NCBI RefSeq assembly: GCF_036108815.1
Contig: NZ_CP107985.1
Coordinates: 2,728,001-2,792,000, forward strand
DNA from: Streptomyces sp. NBC_00353
GTDB taxonomy: Bacteria; Actinomycetota; Actinomycetes; Streptomycetales; Streptomycetaceae
Length of the DNA: 64,000 bases
Direction of reading: 5' to 3'
The notes beneath the pieces are model-generated. The model saw nothing but the letters and a program-made list of their open reading frames with translations. It was not told where the DNA came from and ran no database searches. This document shows, in pieces, positions 50,637 to 59,301 of the stretch. A program made the position numbers and the translations under genes. Every line of letters begins with the position of its first letter. Position 1 is the first letter of the stretch.

Positions 50637-52040
50637 CTAGGGGGCGTCCGCGATGCCCGCGACGCGCAGGGCGTGCACCAGGTCCCACTCCCGCTCCGGT
50701 GACACCGCGCGGGCGGCGGCCAGCAGTTGCGGAACGAGTTGGCGCGGATCGCCCGCCGCGATAAGGGCCGCATCCTCCGGGGTGCGTACGCGGACGAAGG
50801 CGCCCATCAGCGCCTGCGCCTCCGGTTCGAGACCTGCCCGGTCCAGAGCGAGCACGGCGTCGGCGATCTCCGCCGCGGGGCGCGCCACCCCTTGGCGCAG
50901 CAGCTGTCCGCAGTCGTCGGTGCGGCCCGCCGCGGCCAGTGCACCGGCTGCGGCGGCCAGCTCGACGGGCGGCAGCGAGGACACCTCCCACAGCAGGGTC
51001 GCCCAGTCGGCCGCCAGACCGGACCTGTGCAGTTCCACGGCGAGCAGGGGCAGCCGGTCGGCGGGCCAGCCGGCCGCCTCGCACAGCACGCCATGGGCCT
51101 CTCCGCTGCGGCCCTCCGTACGGAGCCGGACGAGCATGTCCACGGCCTCGGTGGCGGCGCGTTGCGCGACGGGGTCCGGGGCGGGCCGGGCGGACACACG
51201 GCCCCGGGCGTCGGCGTCCGCCGCGGTGGGGGCGCCTCCGAAACGGGCGCCGCGCGGGACGGCTGCGTTCGTCGGCGGGACGGGGAGCACGGGGACGGCG
51301 AGGGGGGCGTCGACGCCGGTGTCGTCGTCCACCTCGAGTCCGGCGAAGCGGGCGCCGCGCGGCTTCTTGCGCTTGGGGGCGGGGGGTTGGGGCCGGCCGG
51401 GGGCGGAGAACGACGGTCCGGTGGCAGGGGGCTGCCGGGCCGCGGGGGCCCGCTCGCTTCCGGCTGCGGGGCCGGGTGCGGTGCGCGGGCCGATCACCCG
51501 TGGCCTCGCAGGCTCGGCAGGGGACTCCTCCTCCGCCCGGAACCACCCTTGCGGCACGGTCACGGCCGACAGCCGCTTGCGCAGTTCCGTGCAGCGGGCC
51601 GAGGCGCGCGTGTGGTCGTCCCGGGCCCATGCCAGTGTGTCCGGGTCCGGCGGCTGCGCGCCGTTGTTCACCTCGGACGCGCGCACCCGCTGGGCGGCGT
51701 AGGCCTGCTCTCGGAGCATCAGCTCCAGCCGCTCGACGAGTGCCTGCCGTCCGCCCGGCCGCCGGTCGTGGGCGGCGGCCGATGCGGAGTACAGCGCGGC
51801 GGCGCGTACCGACTCGCGCTCGGCGAACCCCGTGCCGCGCTCGCCGGCCAGGTCCTGCAGCAGCGACTCCACCACGTCCCACGGCGGGATCTCCGCCCCG
51901 TCGAGGCAGGCCCGCATGCCGGCGGGATCGCGTCGGCAGAACACCCCGTACCAGCCGCGTCCCGGGTCGAGCAGGGCCGTGAGGTTCCGCAGGTATTGCG
52001 CGAACTCGGCTACTTCTCCAGCAAGTTGATGCACTGTCAT
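50637..52040 (-). CDS. large Pro/Ala-rich protein with helical repeats, unrecognised
   Basis: A 467-residue cytoplasmic protein. ATG 52040 is used (GAGGG upstream); the longer frame to 52481 is antisense to the PPOX gene. Residues 1-155 are helical (QLAGEVAEFAQYLRNLTALL, WYGVFCRRDPAGMRACLDGA, LMLREQAYAAQRVRASEVNN). Residues about 180-290 are a proline-rich linker with two copies of a RGARFxG motif (KPRGARFAGLEVDD; VPRGARFGGAPT). Residues 305-467 are a helical repeat region (DMLVRLRTEGRSGEAHGVLC; VELAAAAGALAAAGRTDDCG). Similar Streptomyces proteins are annotated by the misleading name UL36. Function unknown. Confidence 0.75.
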   Translation of the reverse strand: MTVHQLAGEVAEFAQYLRNLTALLDPGRGWYGVFCRRDPAGMRACLDGAEIPPWDVVESLLQDLAGERGTGFAERESVRAAALYSASAAAHDRRPGGRQALVERLELMLREQAYAAQRVRASEVNNGAQPPDPDTLAWARDDHTRASARCTELRKRLSAVTVPQGWFRAEEESPAEPARPRVIGPRTAPGPAAGSERAPAARQPPATGPSFSAPGRPQPPAPKRKKPRGARFAGLEVDDDTGVDAPLAVPVLPVPPTNAAVPRGARFGGAPTAADADARGRVSARPAPDPVAQRAATEAVDMLVRLRTEGRSGEAHGVLCEAAGWPADRLPLLAVELHRSGLAADWATLLWEVSSLPPVELAAAAGALAAAGRTDDCGQLLRQGVARPAAEIADAVLALDRAGLEPEAQALMGAFVRVRTPEDAALIAAGDPRQLVPQLLAAARAVSPEREWDLVHALRVAGIADAP

Positions 52041-52183
52041 CGTCGCCCTCACCCACCGTCGACTGGAGCACTCCAGTCCGCAGGCATTCGACCGCAGGCG
52101 TGTTACGGGACGGCTACGCGCACTTTTCGGCGAGGGTGCGGTCGGCGCACCTCCGCGACCGCGCGCCCCCGCAGCAGGCCGGG

Positions 52184-52573
52184 TCAGAAGGTGACGGCGA
52201 TCCCGATGTGCGGGCGCTTGCCGAGCCGGACAACGGTCGCCGGCCAGTCGACCAGCCAGAACTTCCAGGTGTACTTGCGGGCCAGCAGCTGGCGCACCGC
52301 GCGCGTCCCCGCCTCGTCGAGCAGCCGCGCCGTTCCCTCGGCGCTCGGCGCCCCCTCCGCGATCCGGCCGCGCACGTCGCAGACGGTGACGGCGACCCGG
52401 CTGTCGTTGCGCAGCCGTTTCACCTTCCACGAGTCGGCGCGGGTCCAGACGAACAGCTCGTCGCCGTCGGCCGCCGCCCACACGGGCGTGGCAACGGCGG
52501 TGCCGTCCTTCCGGTACGTGGTCAGGCTGACGTACGCGCTGCGGGCGAAGTCCTGCAAGGTCCGGGAAGTCAC
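52184..52573 (-). CDS. PPOX-class (F420- or FMN-type) oxidoreductase
   Basis: A 129-residue split-barrel flavin/F420 protein. GTG 52573 starts MTSRTLQDFARSAYVSLTTY. Motifs are RKDGTAVATPVWAAADGDEL, FVWTRADSWKVKRLRNDSRV and AVTVCDVRGRIAEGAPSAEG, typical of the PPOX class (pattern KDGxxxxTPVW, Tx-x-S-x-K-xxR-x-R-xxxRV). Members bind F420 or FMN and reduce small substrates or have unproven roles. Slightly apart from its neighbours, without clear operon partner. Confidence 0.82.
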   Translation of the reverse strand: MTSRTLQDFARSAYVSLTTYRKDGTAVATPVWAAADGDELFVWTRADSWKVKRLRNDSRVAVTVCDVRGRIAEGAPSAEGTARLLDEAGTRAVRQLLARKYTWKFWLVDWPATVVRLGKRPHIGIAVTF

Positions 52574-52659
52574 GGCGGTGACCCTACGCGCCCCGGCACC
52601 GGGAACGCACCCCCGCGGGTGGCGACCGGTCGACCGGCGTGGGCTGCGCCCCAAGGCGG

Positions 52660-52932
52660 TCAGCCGGCCAGCGGGACGGCCACGTCCGGTTCCGGGGCGC
52701 AGCGGATCAGCAGCTCGTCCATGGAGAGGCCGAGCGCCCCGGCCAGTGCCGCGACCGTGAAGAACGCAGGGGTCGGGGCGCGTCCCGTCTCGATCTTGCG
52801 CAGCGTCTCCGCGGAGATGCCGGCGCTCGCGGCGATCTCGACCATGCTGCGGGCGCCTCGCGCCTCGCGGAGCAGTCGGCCGAGCCGTTCGCCGCGCAGG
52901 CGTTCTTCCGGGGTCAGGGGCGTTCGTACCAT
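52660..52932 (-). CDS. Xre-type helix-turn-helix regulator
   Basis: A 90-residue DNA-binding protein. The helix-turn-helix is RLGRLLREARGARSMVEIAA, SAGISAETLRKIETGRAPTP and AFFTVAALAGALGLSMDELL, the standard Cro/CI/Xre layout with five helices. No effector domain is attached. It is divergent from the methionine aminopeptidase gene at 53008; the 75 bp between them hold two 17-bp direct repeats and an inverted repeat, probable binding sites for this protein. Its ATG is at 52932. Confidence 0.85.
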   Translation of the reverse strand: MVRTPLTPEERLRGERLGRLLREARGARSMVEIAASAGISAETLRKIETGRAPTPAFFTVAALAGALGLSMDELLIRCAPEPDVAVPLAG

Positions 52933-52950
52933 GCCACCAGTCTAGTACTG

Positions 52951-53000
52951 CCGTTATTCTCATACCGCCGTTATTCTCATACCGCTTTTACCGGTATAGT
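52951..53000 (+). promoter_or_regulatory. direct repeats, dyad and promoter between xre and map
   Basis: CCGTTATTCTCATACCG is repeated in tandem (52951-52967 and 52968-52984). It overlaps ATACCG-CTTTTAC-CGGTAT, an inverted repeat. TATAGT at 52995-53000 is a good -10 box only 7 bp before the ATG at 53008, so the map transcript would start at or next to its start codon. Confidence 0.6.
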
Positions 53001-53007
53001 AATTGGC

Positions 53008-53775
53008 ATGGTTGAGCTCAAGACGGATACATCCATAGAGGCGATGCGCGAGGCGGGCCGGGTCGTGGCCCAGTTGCTGGCGGCCGTACGGAAGGCGGCG
53101 GCGGTCGGTGTGTCACTGCGCGAGCTCGACGCGGTGGCGCGCGAAGTGCTGCGCGAGGCGGGTGCCGGGTCGCCGTTCCTGAACTACAAGCCGCATTTCG
53201 CGCCCACCCCGTTCCCCGGTGTGATCTGCGCGTCCGTCAACGACGCGATCGTGCACGGCATCCCGGCCGACCAGCGGCTGCGCGACGGCGATCTGGTGAG
53301 CATCGACGCGGGCGCGACGCTCGGCGGCTGGGTCGGCGACTCGGCGATCAGCTTCACCGTCGGCCGTGCCCGGCCCGCCGACACCCGGCTGATCGACACG
53401 GCCTTCGAGGCGCTGGAGGCGGGGATCGCGGCGGCGGTCGTCGGCAACCGGATCGGCGACATCGCGCATGCGATCGGCACGGTCTGCCGGACGGCCGGAT
53501 ACGGCATCCCGGAAGGCTTCGGCGGCCATGGTGTGGGCCGGTCCATGCACGAGGACCCGGGCGTCCCCAACGAGGGACGACCGGGTCGCGGCATGCCGCT
53601 GCGGCACGGGATGGTGCTGGCGATCGAGCCGATGCTGATCGGCAGCGGCCGGGACGCGTTCCACCCCGACCGGGACGGCTGGACGCTGCGCACGTCCGAC
53701 GGCAGCCGGGCGGCGCACGCCGAGCACACGGTGGCGATCACGGATGCGGGACCCCGCATCCTCACCGCGCTCTGA
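53008..53775 (+). CDS. map: type I methionine aminopeptidase
   Basis: A 255-residue cytoplasmic metallopeptidase that removes the initiator Met. Metal ligands are complete: DLVSIDAGATLGGWVGDSAI (Asp, Asp), GFGGHGVGRSMHEDPGVPNE (His), MVLAIEPMLIGSGRD (Glu) and AEHTVAITDAG (Glu). GVICASVNDAIVHGIP holds the substrate His. Only ATG 53008 fits the family N-terminus (MVELKTDTSIEAMREAGRVV). There is no Shine-Dalgarno sequence and the -10 box is 7 bp away, so a leaderless mRNA is likely. Streptomyces usually has another map near the ribosomal operon, so this is probably a paralogue. Confidence 0.92.
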   Translation: MVELKTDTSIEAMREAGRVVAQLLAAVRKAAAVGVSLRELDAVAREVLREAGAGSPFLNYKPHFAPTPFPGVICASVNDAIVHGIPADQRLRDGDLVSIDAGATLGGWVGDSAISFTVGRARPADTRLIDTAFEALEAGIAAAVVGNRIGDIAHAIGTVCRTAGYGIPEGFGGHGVGRSMHEDPGVPNEGRPGRGMPLRHGMVLAIEPMLIGSGRDAFHPDRDGWTLRTSDGSRAAHAEHTVAITDAGPRILTAL

Positions 53776-53831
53776 CACCGTCGGACGACGCACCGCGAAC
53801 CGGCTGCGGAAGCCAGGCTATTGACGCTCCG

Positions 53832-55640
53832 TCACGGTTTTCCGCTCGGCTTCACGACCATCGCCGAACCACCGCCCCGCCGGACCTTCTCCGCCGCGGC
53901 GAGCCACCGCCCGTCCGGCAGCCGCTGCACACCCGTGGCCGCCCCGATCTCGGGGTTGAGCTTGAAGGCGTGCCCCAGCGACTCCAGCTCGCTCCGTAGC
54001 GGACTGTTCCACAGCCCCGGTTCGAGCTCCGTCGTCGACGAGTTGCGCTGGCTGGCGCGCGGCGCCGCGATCGCGTCGACCAGCGGAAGGCCCCGGTCGA
54101 CCGTGCCGATGAGCGACTGGAGCACGGTGGTGATGATCGTGGCACCGCCCGGCGACCCCAGAGCCAGCACCGGCTGCCCGTGCTTCAGCACGATCGTCGG
54201 CGAGATCGACGACCGCGGCCGCTTGCCCGGACCCGGCAGATTCGGGTCGTGCACCGCCGGGTCGGCGGGGGCGAACGAGAAGTCCGTCAGCTCGTTGTTG
54301 AGCAGATAGCCGCGCCCCGGCACGGTGAGGGCACTGCCGCCGGTCTGCTCGATGGTCAGGGTGTACGCGACGACGTTGCCCCACTTGTCGGCGGCCGTCA
54401 GATGCGTGGTGTTCTCCCCTTCGTAGGTCGTCGGGGCGGCCGTTCCGCGGTTCGCGCAGTCGGCCGGGTGGCGCGGGTCGCCGGGGGCGAGCGGGCTGGT
54501 CAGCACCGCGTCGTCCTTGATGAGGCACTCCCGCGAGTCGGCGTACCGCTGACTGAGCAGGTCGCGCGTCGGTACGTCCTCGAACGCCGGGTCGCCGACC
54601 CACCGCCCGCGGTCCGCGAACGCGATCCGGCTCGCCTCGATGTAGCGGTGCAGGTACTGCGCCTCGGTTGCCCGCGAAAGGTCCGTGGACTCAAGGATGT
54701 TGAGGGCCTCGCCCACACTCGTACCGCCGGACGAGGACGGCGCCATGCCGTACACGTCGAGGCCGCGGTAGCCGACCTTCGTCGGCGCCCGCCGCACTGC
54801 CCGGTAGGACCGCAGGTCCCTCGCCGTGAGGTCGCCGGGGCGCACCACCCGGGTCGCCTCCGGGTCGACGGGCGGGTTGCGCACGGTCCGTACGACATCG
54901 TCGGCCAGGTCGCCGCGGTACAGCTCGTCGATGCCCTCGCGGCCCACCTTCTCGTACGTACGGGCAAGATCCGGGTTCTTGAAGACGGAGCCGACCACCG
55001 GCAGCTGCCCGCCCGGCAGGAAGAGCTTCGCGGTGTCCGGGAAGTCGGCGAACCTGGCCTGGTTGCCCTCCGTCTGCGAACGGAACGTGGAGTCGACGAC
55101 GAAACCGTTCCGGGCAAGACGTTCAGCCGGCTTCAGCAGCCTGCCCAGCGACTTGCTGCCCCAGGCGTCGAGGGCGGTGCCCCAGGTGGCCGGGGTGCCG
55201 GGCGTGCCCACACCCAGACCGCTGGTGACGGCGTCCGCGAAGGCGAGGGGCTTCCCGTTCTCCAGGAAGAGCGAGGAGTCCGCGCTGCGCGGGGCGGTCT
55301 CGCGGCCGTCGATGGTCTCCACAGTGTGCTTCTCGGCGTTGTAGTAGACGAAGTAGCCTCCCCCGCCGATGCCCGCCGAGTACGGCTCGGTCACGCCGAG
55401 GGCGGCCGCGGTCGCCACGGCGGCGTCGACGGCGTTGCCGCCCTCGCGGAGCACCTCGATCCCGGCGGCCGTCGCGTCCGCGTCGACGCTGGCGACCGCG
55501 CCGCCGTATCCCACCGCGACGGGCGACTTGGGCGGTGGCACGGCCGATGGCGACGAAGAGGACGGTGCGGCCGCGCCGACCGTGACAACAGCGGCGAGCA
55601 CACTTAAGAACGACACATTCCGTGCGACTGAACGTCGCAT
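53832..55640 (-). CDS. ggt: secreted gamma-glutamyltransferase
   Basis: A 602-residue precursor. ATG 55640 follows GGAGG and gives a Sec signal peptide (MRRSVARNVSFLSVLAAVVT, ending VGAAAPSSSS). The proenzyme has the start VASVDADATAAGIEVLREGG, NAVDAAVATAAALGVTEPYS and GIGGGGYFVYYN. Self-cleavage occurs before the catalytic Thr in ENTTHLTAADKWGNVVAYTL, giving large and small subunits. SPGGATIITTVLQSLIGTVD and MVVKPSGKP close the small subunit. It transfers or hydrolyses gamma-glutamyl groups of glutathione, mycothiol-related peptides or glutamine outside the membrane. Monocistronic. Confidence 0.92.
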   Translation of the reverse strand: MRRSVARNVSFLSVLAAVVTVGAAAPSSSSPSAVPPPKSPVAVGYGGAVASVDADATAAGIEVLREGGNAVDAAVATAAALGVTEPYSAGIGGGGYFVYYNAEKHTVETIDGRETAPRSADSSLFLENGKPLAFADAVTSGLGVGTPGTPATWGTALDAWGSKSLGRLLKPAERLARNGFVVDSTFRSQTEGNQARFADFPDTAKLFLPGGQLPVVGSVFKNPDLARTYEKVGREGIDELYRGDLADDVVRTVRNPPVDPEATRVVRPGDLTARDLRSYRAVRRAPTKVGYRGLDVYGMAPSSSGGTSVGEALNILESTDLSRATEAQYLHRYIEASRIAFADRGRWVGDPAFEDVPTRDLLSQRYADSRECLIKDDAVLTSPLAPGDPRHPADCANRGTAAPTTYEGENTTHLTAADKWGNVVAYTLTIEQTGGSALTVPGRGYLLNNELTDFSFAPADPAVHDPNLPGPGKRPRSSISPTIVLKHGQPVLALGSPGGATIITTVLQSLIGTVDRGLPLVDAIAAPRASQRNSSTTELEPGLWNSPLRSELESLGHAFKLNPEIGAATGVQRLPDGRWLAAAEKVRRGGGSAMVVKPSGKP

Positions 55641-55743
55641 GCGCACCTCCAGTGAAGGATCGTCCGCGCAGGGTAACGCCGCCTCACCGGTCTCGTCAGG
55701 GTCACCGTGAACATGGTCCGAATGACCGCTAACATGCCCGCCC

Positions 55744-56487
55744 ATGACTGACGACGTACGCAACATCGTGCTGGGCGTGATAGCCGCCGGCATCAGCGCC
55801 GCCCTCGGCTGGGCGGCTCGCACCTATCTCTGGCGCCGCAGACTCCGACGGAAGCAGGCGTTCTTCGGGCTGCCCGGGAACTCCGAGTGCCTGCTCGTCG
55901 TCAACCGCGACGCGGGCGGCGACGGCGCCGTCCACCGCCACGACGTCTTCGCCCTGCTCGAACTCTCCGCGCTGATCAAGGACTGTTCGGCGCACGCCCA
56001 GATCGTGTCCCACGACACCGCCCAGCAGGGCTTCGGCGAGCGCACCGAGTTCTGCGTGGGCGGGCCGGTCTCCAACCGCCGGATGGCCGCCCATCTGCAT
56101 TCCCTGCTGCCCGGCGTGAAGGTGAACACCGAGCCGGAGGCGGGCCCGGACCGTGGCGCCTTCCAGATCGGCACAGAGCGCTACCGGGCGGAGAAGGGCA
56201 TCAGCGAGCACGTTCTGCTCGCCAGGCTGACCGCCGGTCAGGATGCCCGTCCGGTCTTCCTGTTCTGCGGACAGCAGGCGATCACCAACCAGGCGGCGTC
56301 CCGTTACCTGGCCCGCAACTACGAGAAGCTGTCCCGCAAGCACGGCAGCAACACGTTCTGCCTGCTGCTCAAGGTGGTCAACTCGCAGGCTTACGGCCCC
56401 GATGTGGTGGAGATGGTCGCCGACGTGACGCGCGCCGCGCAGACGCCCGTACCCGCACAGCGCACTTCGCACCGCGCGTCGAGCTGA
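55744..56487 (+). CDS. unrecognised protein with an N-terminal membrane anchor
   Basis: A 247-residue protein. ATG 55744 begins MTDDVRNIVLGVIAAGISAA, a single membrane segment ending near residue 27, followed by a basic stop-transfer stretch (WRRRLRRKQAFF). The cytoplasmic domain has ECLLVVNRDAGGDGAVHRHD, VFALLELSALIKDCSAHAQI, NTEPEAGPDRGAFQIGTERY and VFLFCGQQAITNQAASRYLA. The last element suggests a Rossmann-like or nucleotide-binding fold (FCGQxxITN). Similar proteins are widespread in Streptomyces, without a known role. It is convergent with the lipoprotein gene. Confidence 0.72.
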   Translation: MTDDVRNIVLGVIAAGISAALGWAARTYLWRRRLRRKQAFFGLPGNSECLLVVNRDAGGDGAVHRHDVFALLELSALIKDCSAHAQIVSHDTAQQGFGERTEFCVGGPVSNRRMAAHLHSLLPGVKVNTEPEAGPDRGAFQIGTERYRAEKGISEHVLLARLTAGQDARPVFLFCGQQAITNQAASRYLARNYEKLSRKHGSNTFCLLLKVVNSQAYGPDVVEMVADVTRAAQTPVPAQRTSHRASS

Positions 56488-56562
56488 TCCGCCCTCGGGT
56501 CCGGGCCGCGCCCGCCCGGCCTCCCCTGCTCCCCCATCCCTGTGCAGGGGGCGGCCAGGGGA

Positions 56563-57090
56563 TCAGACGGAGCAGCGGACCGGCCCGATGGATCCGTCGG
56601 TTCCGGACACTGTCACTTTCGTGCCCCGCTCGGCGCCGCGCGCGTGCGCGATGGTGCAGATCAGCTGCTGCCGGGCCAGTTCGGAGAGCTGGTTGACGGT
56701 GGACTCGAGCCGGACCCGCACTCCCTCCCGATCCGTGCGCACGATCATCTCGCCGCGGATCATGGGAAGTTCGGTCCGCAGGCCGGCCCTCTTCTCCGCC
56801 GGGGAAGGACCGCTGAACAGCATGGAGAGCTCCTTGCCCCAGTTCGGCGACCCCTCCCCCGTTCCCGCGGATGTCGTGTCCACCGGGGTGACGACCTGCC
56901 GTACGACGGGCAGCAGTCCGCCCCGGGACGACGGCGAGATGAAGTACAGCACCGTACCCGCCCGAGCGCCCGGGGCCACCTGTACGGTTGCCGAATCGCC
57001 GACCTCGACCACGTCCGTGGACCGGATGCCGCACCCGGTGGCCAGCAGCACGAAGGGCAGCAGAGCGCCGAGTACCCACCCTCGCCTCAT
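56563..57090 (-). CDS. lipoprotein of the two-component operon
   Basis: A 175-residue lipoprotein. The signal MRRGWVLGALLPFVLLATGC ends in the lipobox LATGC, giving lipid attachment at the cell surface. The mature part has VEVGDSATVQVAPGARAGTV, LYFISPSSRGGLLPVVRQVV, LSMLFSGPSPAEKRAGLRTE and LARQQLICTIAHARGAERGT. Its ATG overlaps the kinase stop, so it is co-translated. In Streptomyces, kinase-linked lipoproteins such as CseA tune the sensor; the same role is inferred here, without sequence evidence of orthology. Confidence 0.82.
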   Translation of the reverse strand: MRRGWVLGALLPFVLLATGCGIRSTDVVEVGDSATVQVAPGARAGTVLYFISPSSRGGLLPVVRQVVTPVDTTSAGTGEGSPNWGKELSMLFSGPSPAEKRAGLRTELPMIRGEMIVRTDREGVRVRLESTVNQLSELARQQLICTIAHARGAERGTKVTVSGTDGSIGPVRCSV

Positions 57091-58523
57091 GCCCCCTCCA
57101 GCGGAAGCTCGACCGTGAACACGGCACCGCCGTCGGGCCTGTTGGCGCCGTGGACGGTGCCGCCGTGCAATCGTACGTTCTCCTGCGTGATCGCCAGTCC
57201 GAGCCCGCTGCCCGCCGACCGGGTCCGCGCCTCGTCGGCCTTGTAGAACCGGTCGAAGATGTGCGGCAGGACGGCCGGATCGATCCCGGGGCCACTGTCC
57301 TCGACCTCCGTCACCAGCCAGTCCGCCCCGTCCCGCTGCTCGGTCCGCAGCCGTACCCGGACGGGCTCCGCGCCGTGCCGCAGGGCGTTGCCGACCAGGT
57401 TGGCGACGATCACATCGAAGCGGGGCGGGTCGATCACCCCCCTTATTCCGTCCGGGAGTTCGGTTGCGACCTGTCCCTCCCAGCGTCTGGCCTGCAGGGT
57501 CTTACGGATCGTCTCGGCGACGTCGACCTCGTCGAGGTGGAGGCCCGCGGCCTTCGCGTCGAAGCGGGAGATCTCCATCAGGTCGTCGACGAGCGTGGCC
57601 AGCTTCCCCGTCTCCGCACTGATCAGCCGGACGGCCGCCGCGGTGTCGGCGTTCAGATGGGCGGCATCCTCGTCGAGGACCTCGGTGACGGCAAGCATCC
57701 CGGCCAGCGGGGTGCGCAGCTCGTGCGAGACGTCGGAGGCGAAGCGCCGGGCCCGTGCCTCCGCCCGCTGGAGCTCCTCCACGGACTCCTGGAGCTTGGT
57801 GGACGATTCGTTGAACGTCCAAGCCAGTTCGGCGAGTTCGTCGGATCCCTTCACCTCGATACGGGTGTCGAGCTCGCCCCGTCCGATTCCGGCGGCGGCC
57901 CGGCGCAGGTCACGGACCGGGCGCAGCACGCTGCGGGCGGCCAGCAGGGCCGGCACCAGCGCGATGAGGAGGGCGGGCAGGGCGCCGTCGCGGGCCGCAG
58001 TGACCATGGCATTGACATTGGCCTCCTCGGGGTGGAGCGGCATCACCGCGAAGAGGACGAGACCGGTGCGCTGCGGGCCGTTACCCCGGTCGAACATCGC
58101 GGGCATCCCGATCGTCAGCCAGGGCTCGTCGTTCTTGACGACCCGCTGGAACGAGGCGTGCGCGTTGGTGCGGGCAGCGGCGCGCAGTTCGGGTGTGATC
58201 ACGTTCGAGGTGGACCGGTCCGACGACGAGACCCGCAGGTCCGCATATTCGGCGAAGACGATCCAGGTGTGCGGCTTGCCTTCCCGGGCGAGGGTCCGGC
58301 ACACCTGCTGCAGCTGGGCCGCGTCCGACGGGAGGGTCACCGTCTGCGCGGTGACCCGGTCGCGGAACTGGGCGACCGCGGTGTCCTGCGCCTGCTGAAG
58401 GATCGCGGACCGGGCCTCGCGGTAGGTCAGGGTCGCAGTGGTGATCGCGCTGATCGCAGCGACCAGAAGAAATGCCGATATGAGACGGGTCCGCAGACCG
58501 AACCGGGCGCCGAGAACCTTCAT
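57087..58523 (-). CDS. membrane sensor histidine kinase
   Basis: A 478-residue kinase. ATG 58523 overlaps the regulator stop (ATGA). A membrane segment (RTRLISAFLLVAAISAITTA) is followed by an extracellular loop of about 130 residues with LQQVCRTLAREGKPHTWIVF and FQRVVKNDEPWLTIGMPAMF, a second segment (ALPALLIALVPALLAARSVL) and a HAMP domain. The H box is RRFASDVSHELRTPLAGMLA; the ATPase has VIVANLVGNALRHGAEPVRV, EVEDSGPGID, FDRFYKADEARTRSAGSGLG and LAITQENVRLHGG. It resembles CseC and AfsQ2 in architecture; the ligand is unknown. Confidence 0.9.
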   Translation of the reverse strand: MKVLGARFGLRTRLISAFLLVAAISAITTATLTYREARSAILQQAQDTAVAQFRDRVTAQTVTLPSDAAQLQQVCRTLAREGKPHTWIVFAEYADLRVSSSDRSTSNVITPELRAAARTNAHASFQRVVKNDEPWLTIGMPAMFDRGNGPQRTGLVLFAVMPLHPEEANVNAMVTAARDGALPALLIALVPALLAARSVLRPVRDLRRAAAGIGRGELDTRIEVKGSDELAELAWTFNESSTKLQESVEELQRAEARARRFASDVSHELRTPLAGMLAVTEVLDEDAAHLNADTAAAVRLISAETGKLATLVDDLMEISRFDAKAAGLHLDEVDVAETIRKTLQARRWEGQVATELPDGIRGVIDPPRFDVIVANLVGNALRHGAEPVRVRLRTEQRDGADWLVTEVEDSGPGIDPAVLPHIFDRFYKADEARTRSAGSGLGLAITQENVRLHGGTVHGANRPDGGAVFTVELPLEGA

Positions 58524-59203
58524 GCGAGCGGTCCGAACCGGTAGCCGAAACCGCGGACGGTCTGGATGTACCGGGGGCTGCCCGCCACATCCTCGATCTT
58601 CTGCCGCAACCGCCGTACACACGCGTCGACCAGTCGCGCGTCGCCGTGGTAGCTGTGCTCCCAGACGTACTCGAGCAGCTGCTGCCTGCTGAACACCTGC
58701 TCGGGAGAGGCCGACAGATGCAGCAGCAGCTTCAGTTCGGACGGGGCGAGCAGGATCCGCTCCCCCGCCTTGGCGACGGACAACCCGGAACGGTCCACGG
58801 CCAGATCGCCGTGGAACTCGATGCCGCTGCGCCCGGCGGGTTCGGCGAGTCGCCGCAGCACGGCCCGGATCCTGGCCTCGATCACTTCGGTGCGGGCCGG
58901 CTTGACGATGTAGTCGTCCGCGCCGGCCTCCAGCCCGACGACCACATCGAAGTCGTCCCCACGGGCGGTCAGCATGATGATCGGCAGCTGGCTGGACTCC
59001 CGTATGCGACGGCAGACCTGGACGCCGTTCATGCCGGGCAGCATCAGGTCGAGGAGGACGAGATCGGGCCGGAACTCCGCCAGCGCGCCGAGTCCCGCCT
59101 CGCCGGTCTCCACGGCCCGGAGCTCATGACCGCGCCTTCGCAGCCCGAGCTCGACCCCTTCACGTACGGAGGGGTCGTCTTCGATCAACAACACACGCGG
59201 CAT
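58520..59203 (-). CDS. OmpR/CseB-like response regulator
   Basis: A 227-residue regulator. The receiver is MPRVLLIEDDPSVREGVELG, with the phosphorylated Asp52 in LVLLDLMLPGMNGVQVCRRI, LPIIMLTARGDDFDVVVGLE (Thr) and AGADDYIVKPARTEVIEARI (Lys). The C-terminal winged helix is ILLAPSELKLLLHLSASPEQ, VFSRQQLLEYVWEHSYHGDA and RLVDACVRRLRQKIEDVAGS, ending VRGFGYRFG. Operon order is regulator-kinase-lipoprotein with 4-bp overlaps. The long upstream frame is antisense noise. Cell-envelope stress control is suggested by the architecture and by nearby cell-wall genes. Confidence 0.92.
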   Translation of the reverse strand: MPRVLLIEDDPSVREGVELGLRRRGHELRAVETGEAGLGALAEFRPDLVLLDLMLPGMNGVQVCRRIRESSQLPIIMLTARGDDFDVVVGLEAGADDYIVKPARTEVIEARIRAVLRRLAEPAGRSGIEFHGDLAVDRSGLSVAKAGERILLAPSELKLLLHLSASPEQVFSRQQLLEYVWEHSYHGDARLVDACVRRLRQKIEDVAGSPRYIQTVRGFGYRFGPLA

Positions 59204-59301
59204 GGCATCAGTATCCCAACGATCGCTATCAAGCCGACCGGCACAGCCGGGCCGTCCGGCACCATCAAGGACAGAGCGGCCGCCGGACGACCCGGCGCCC
59301 C

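Noticed and set aside
50637..52481. Longer form (614 codons) of the proline-rich protein
   Set aside because: The extra N-terminus runs through the PPOX gene in another frame; ATG 52040 has a ribosome site and a normal helical start.
56563..59203. Naming the two-component operon cseABC or afsQ
   Set aside because: The order is regulator-kinase-lipoprotein and no sigma-factor gene adjoins; motif similarity alone does not show orthology.
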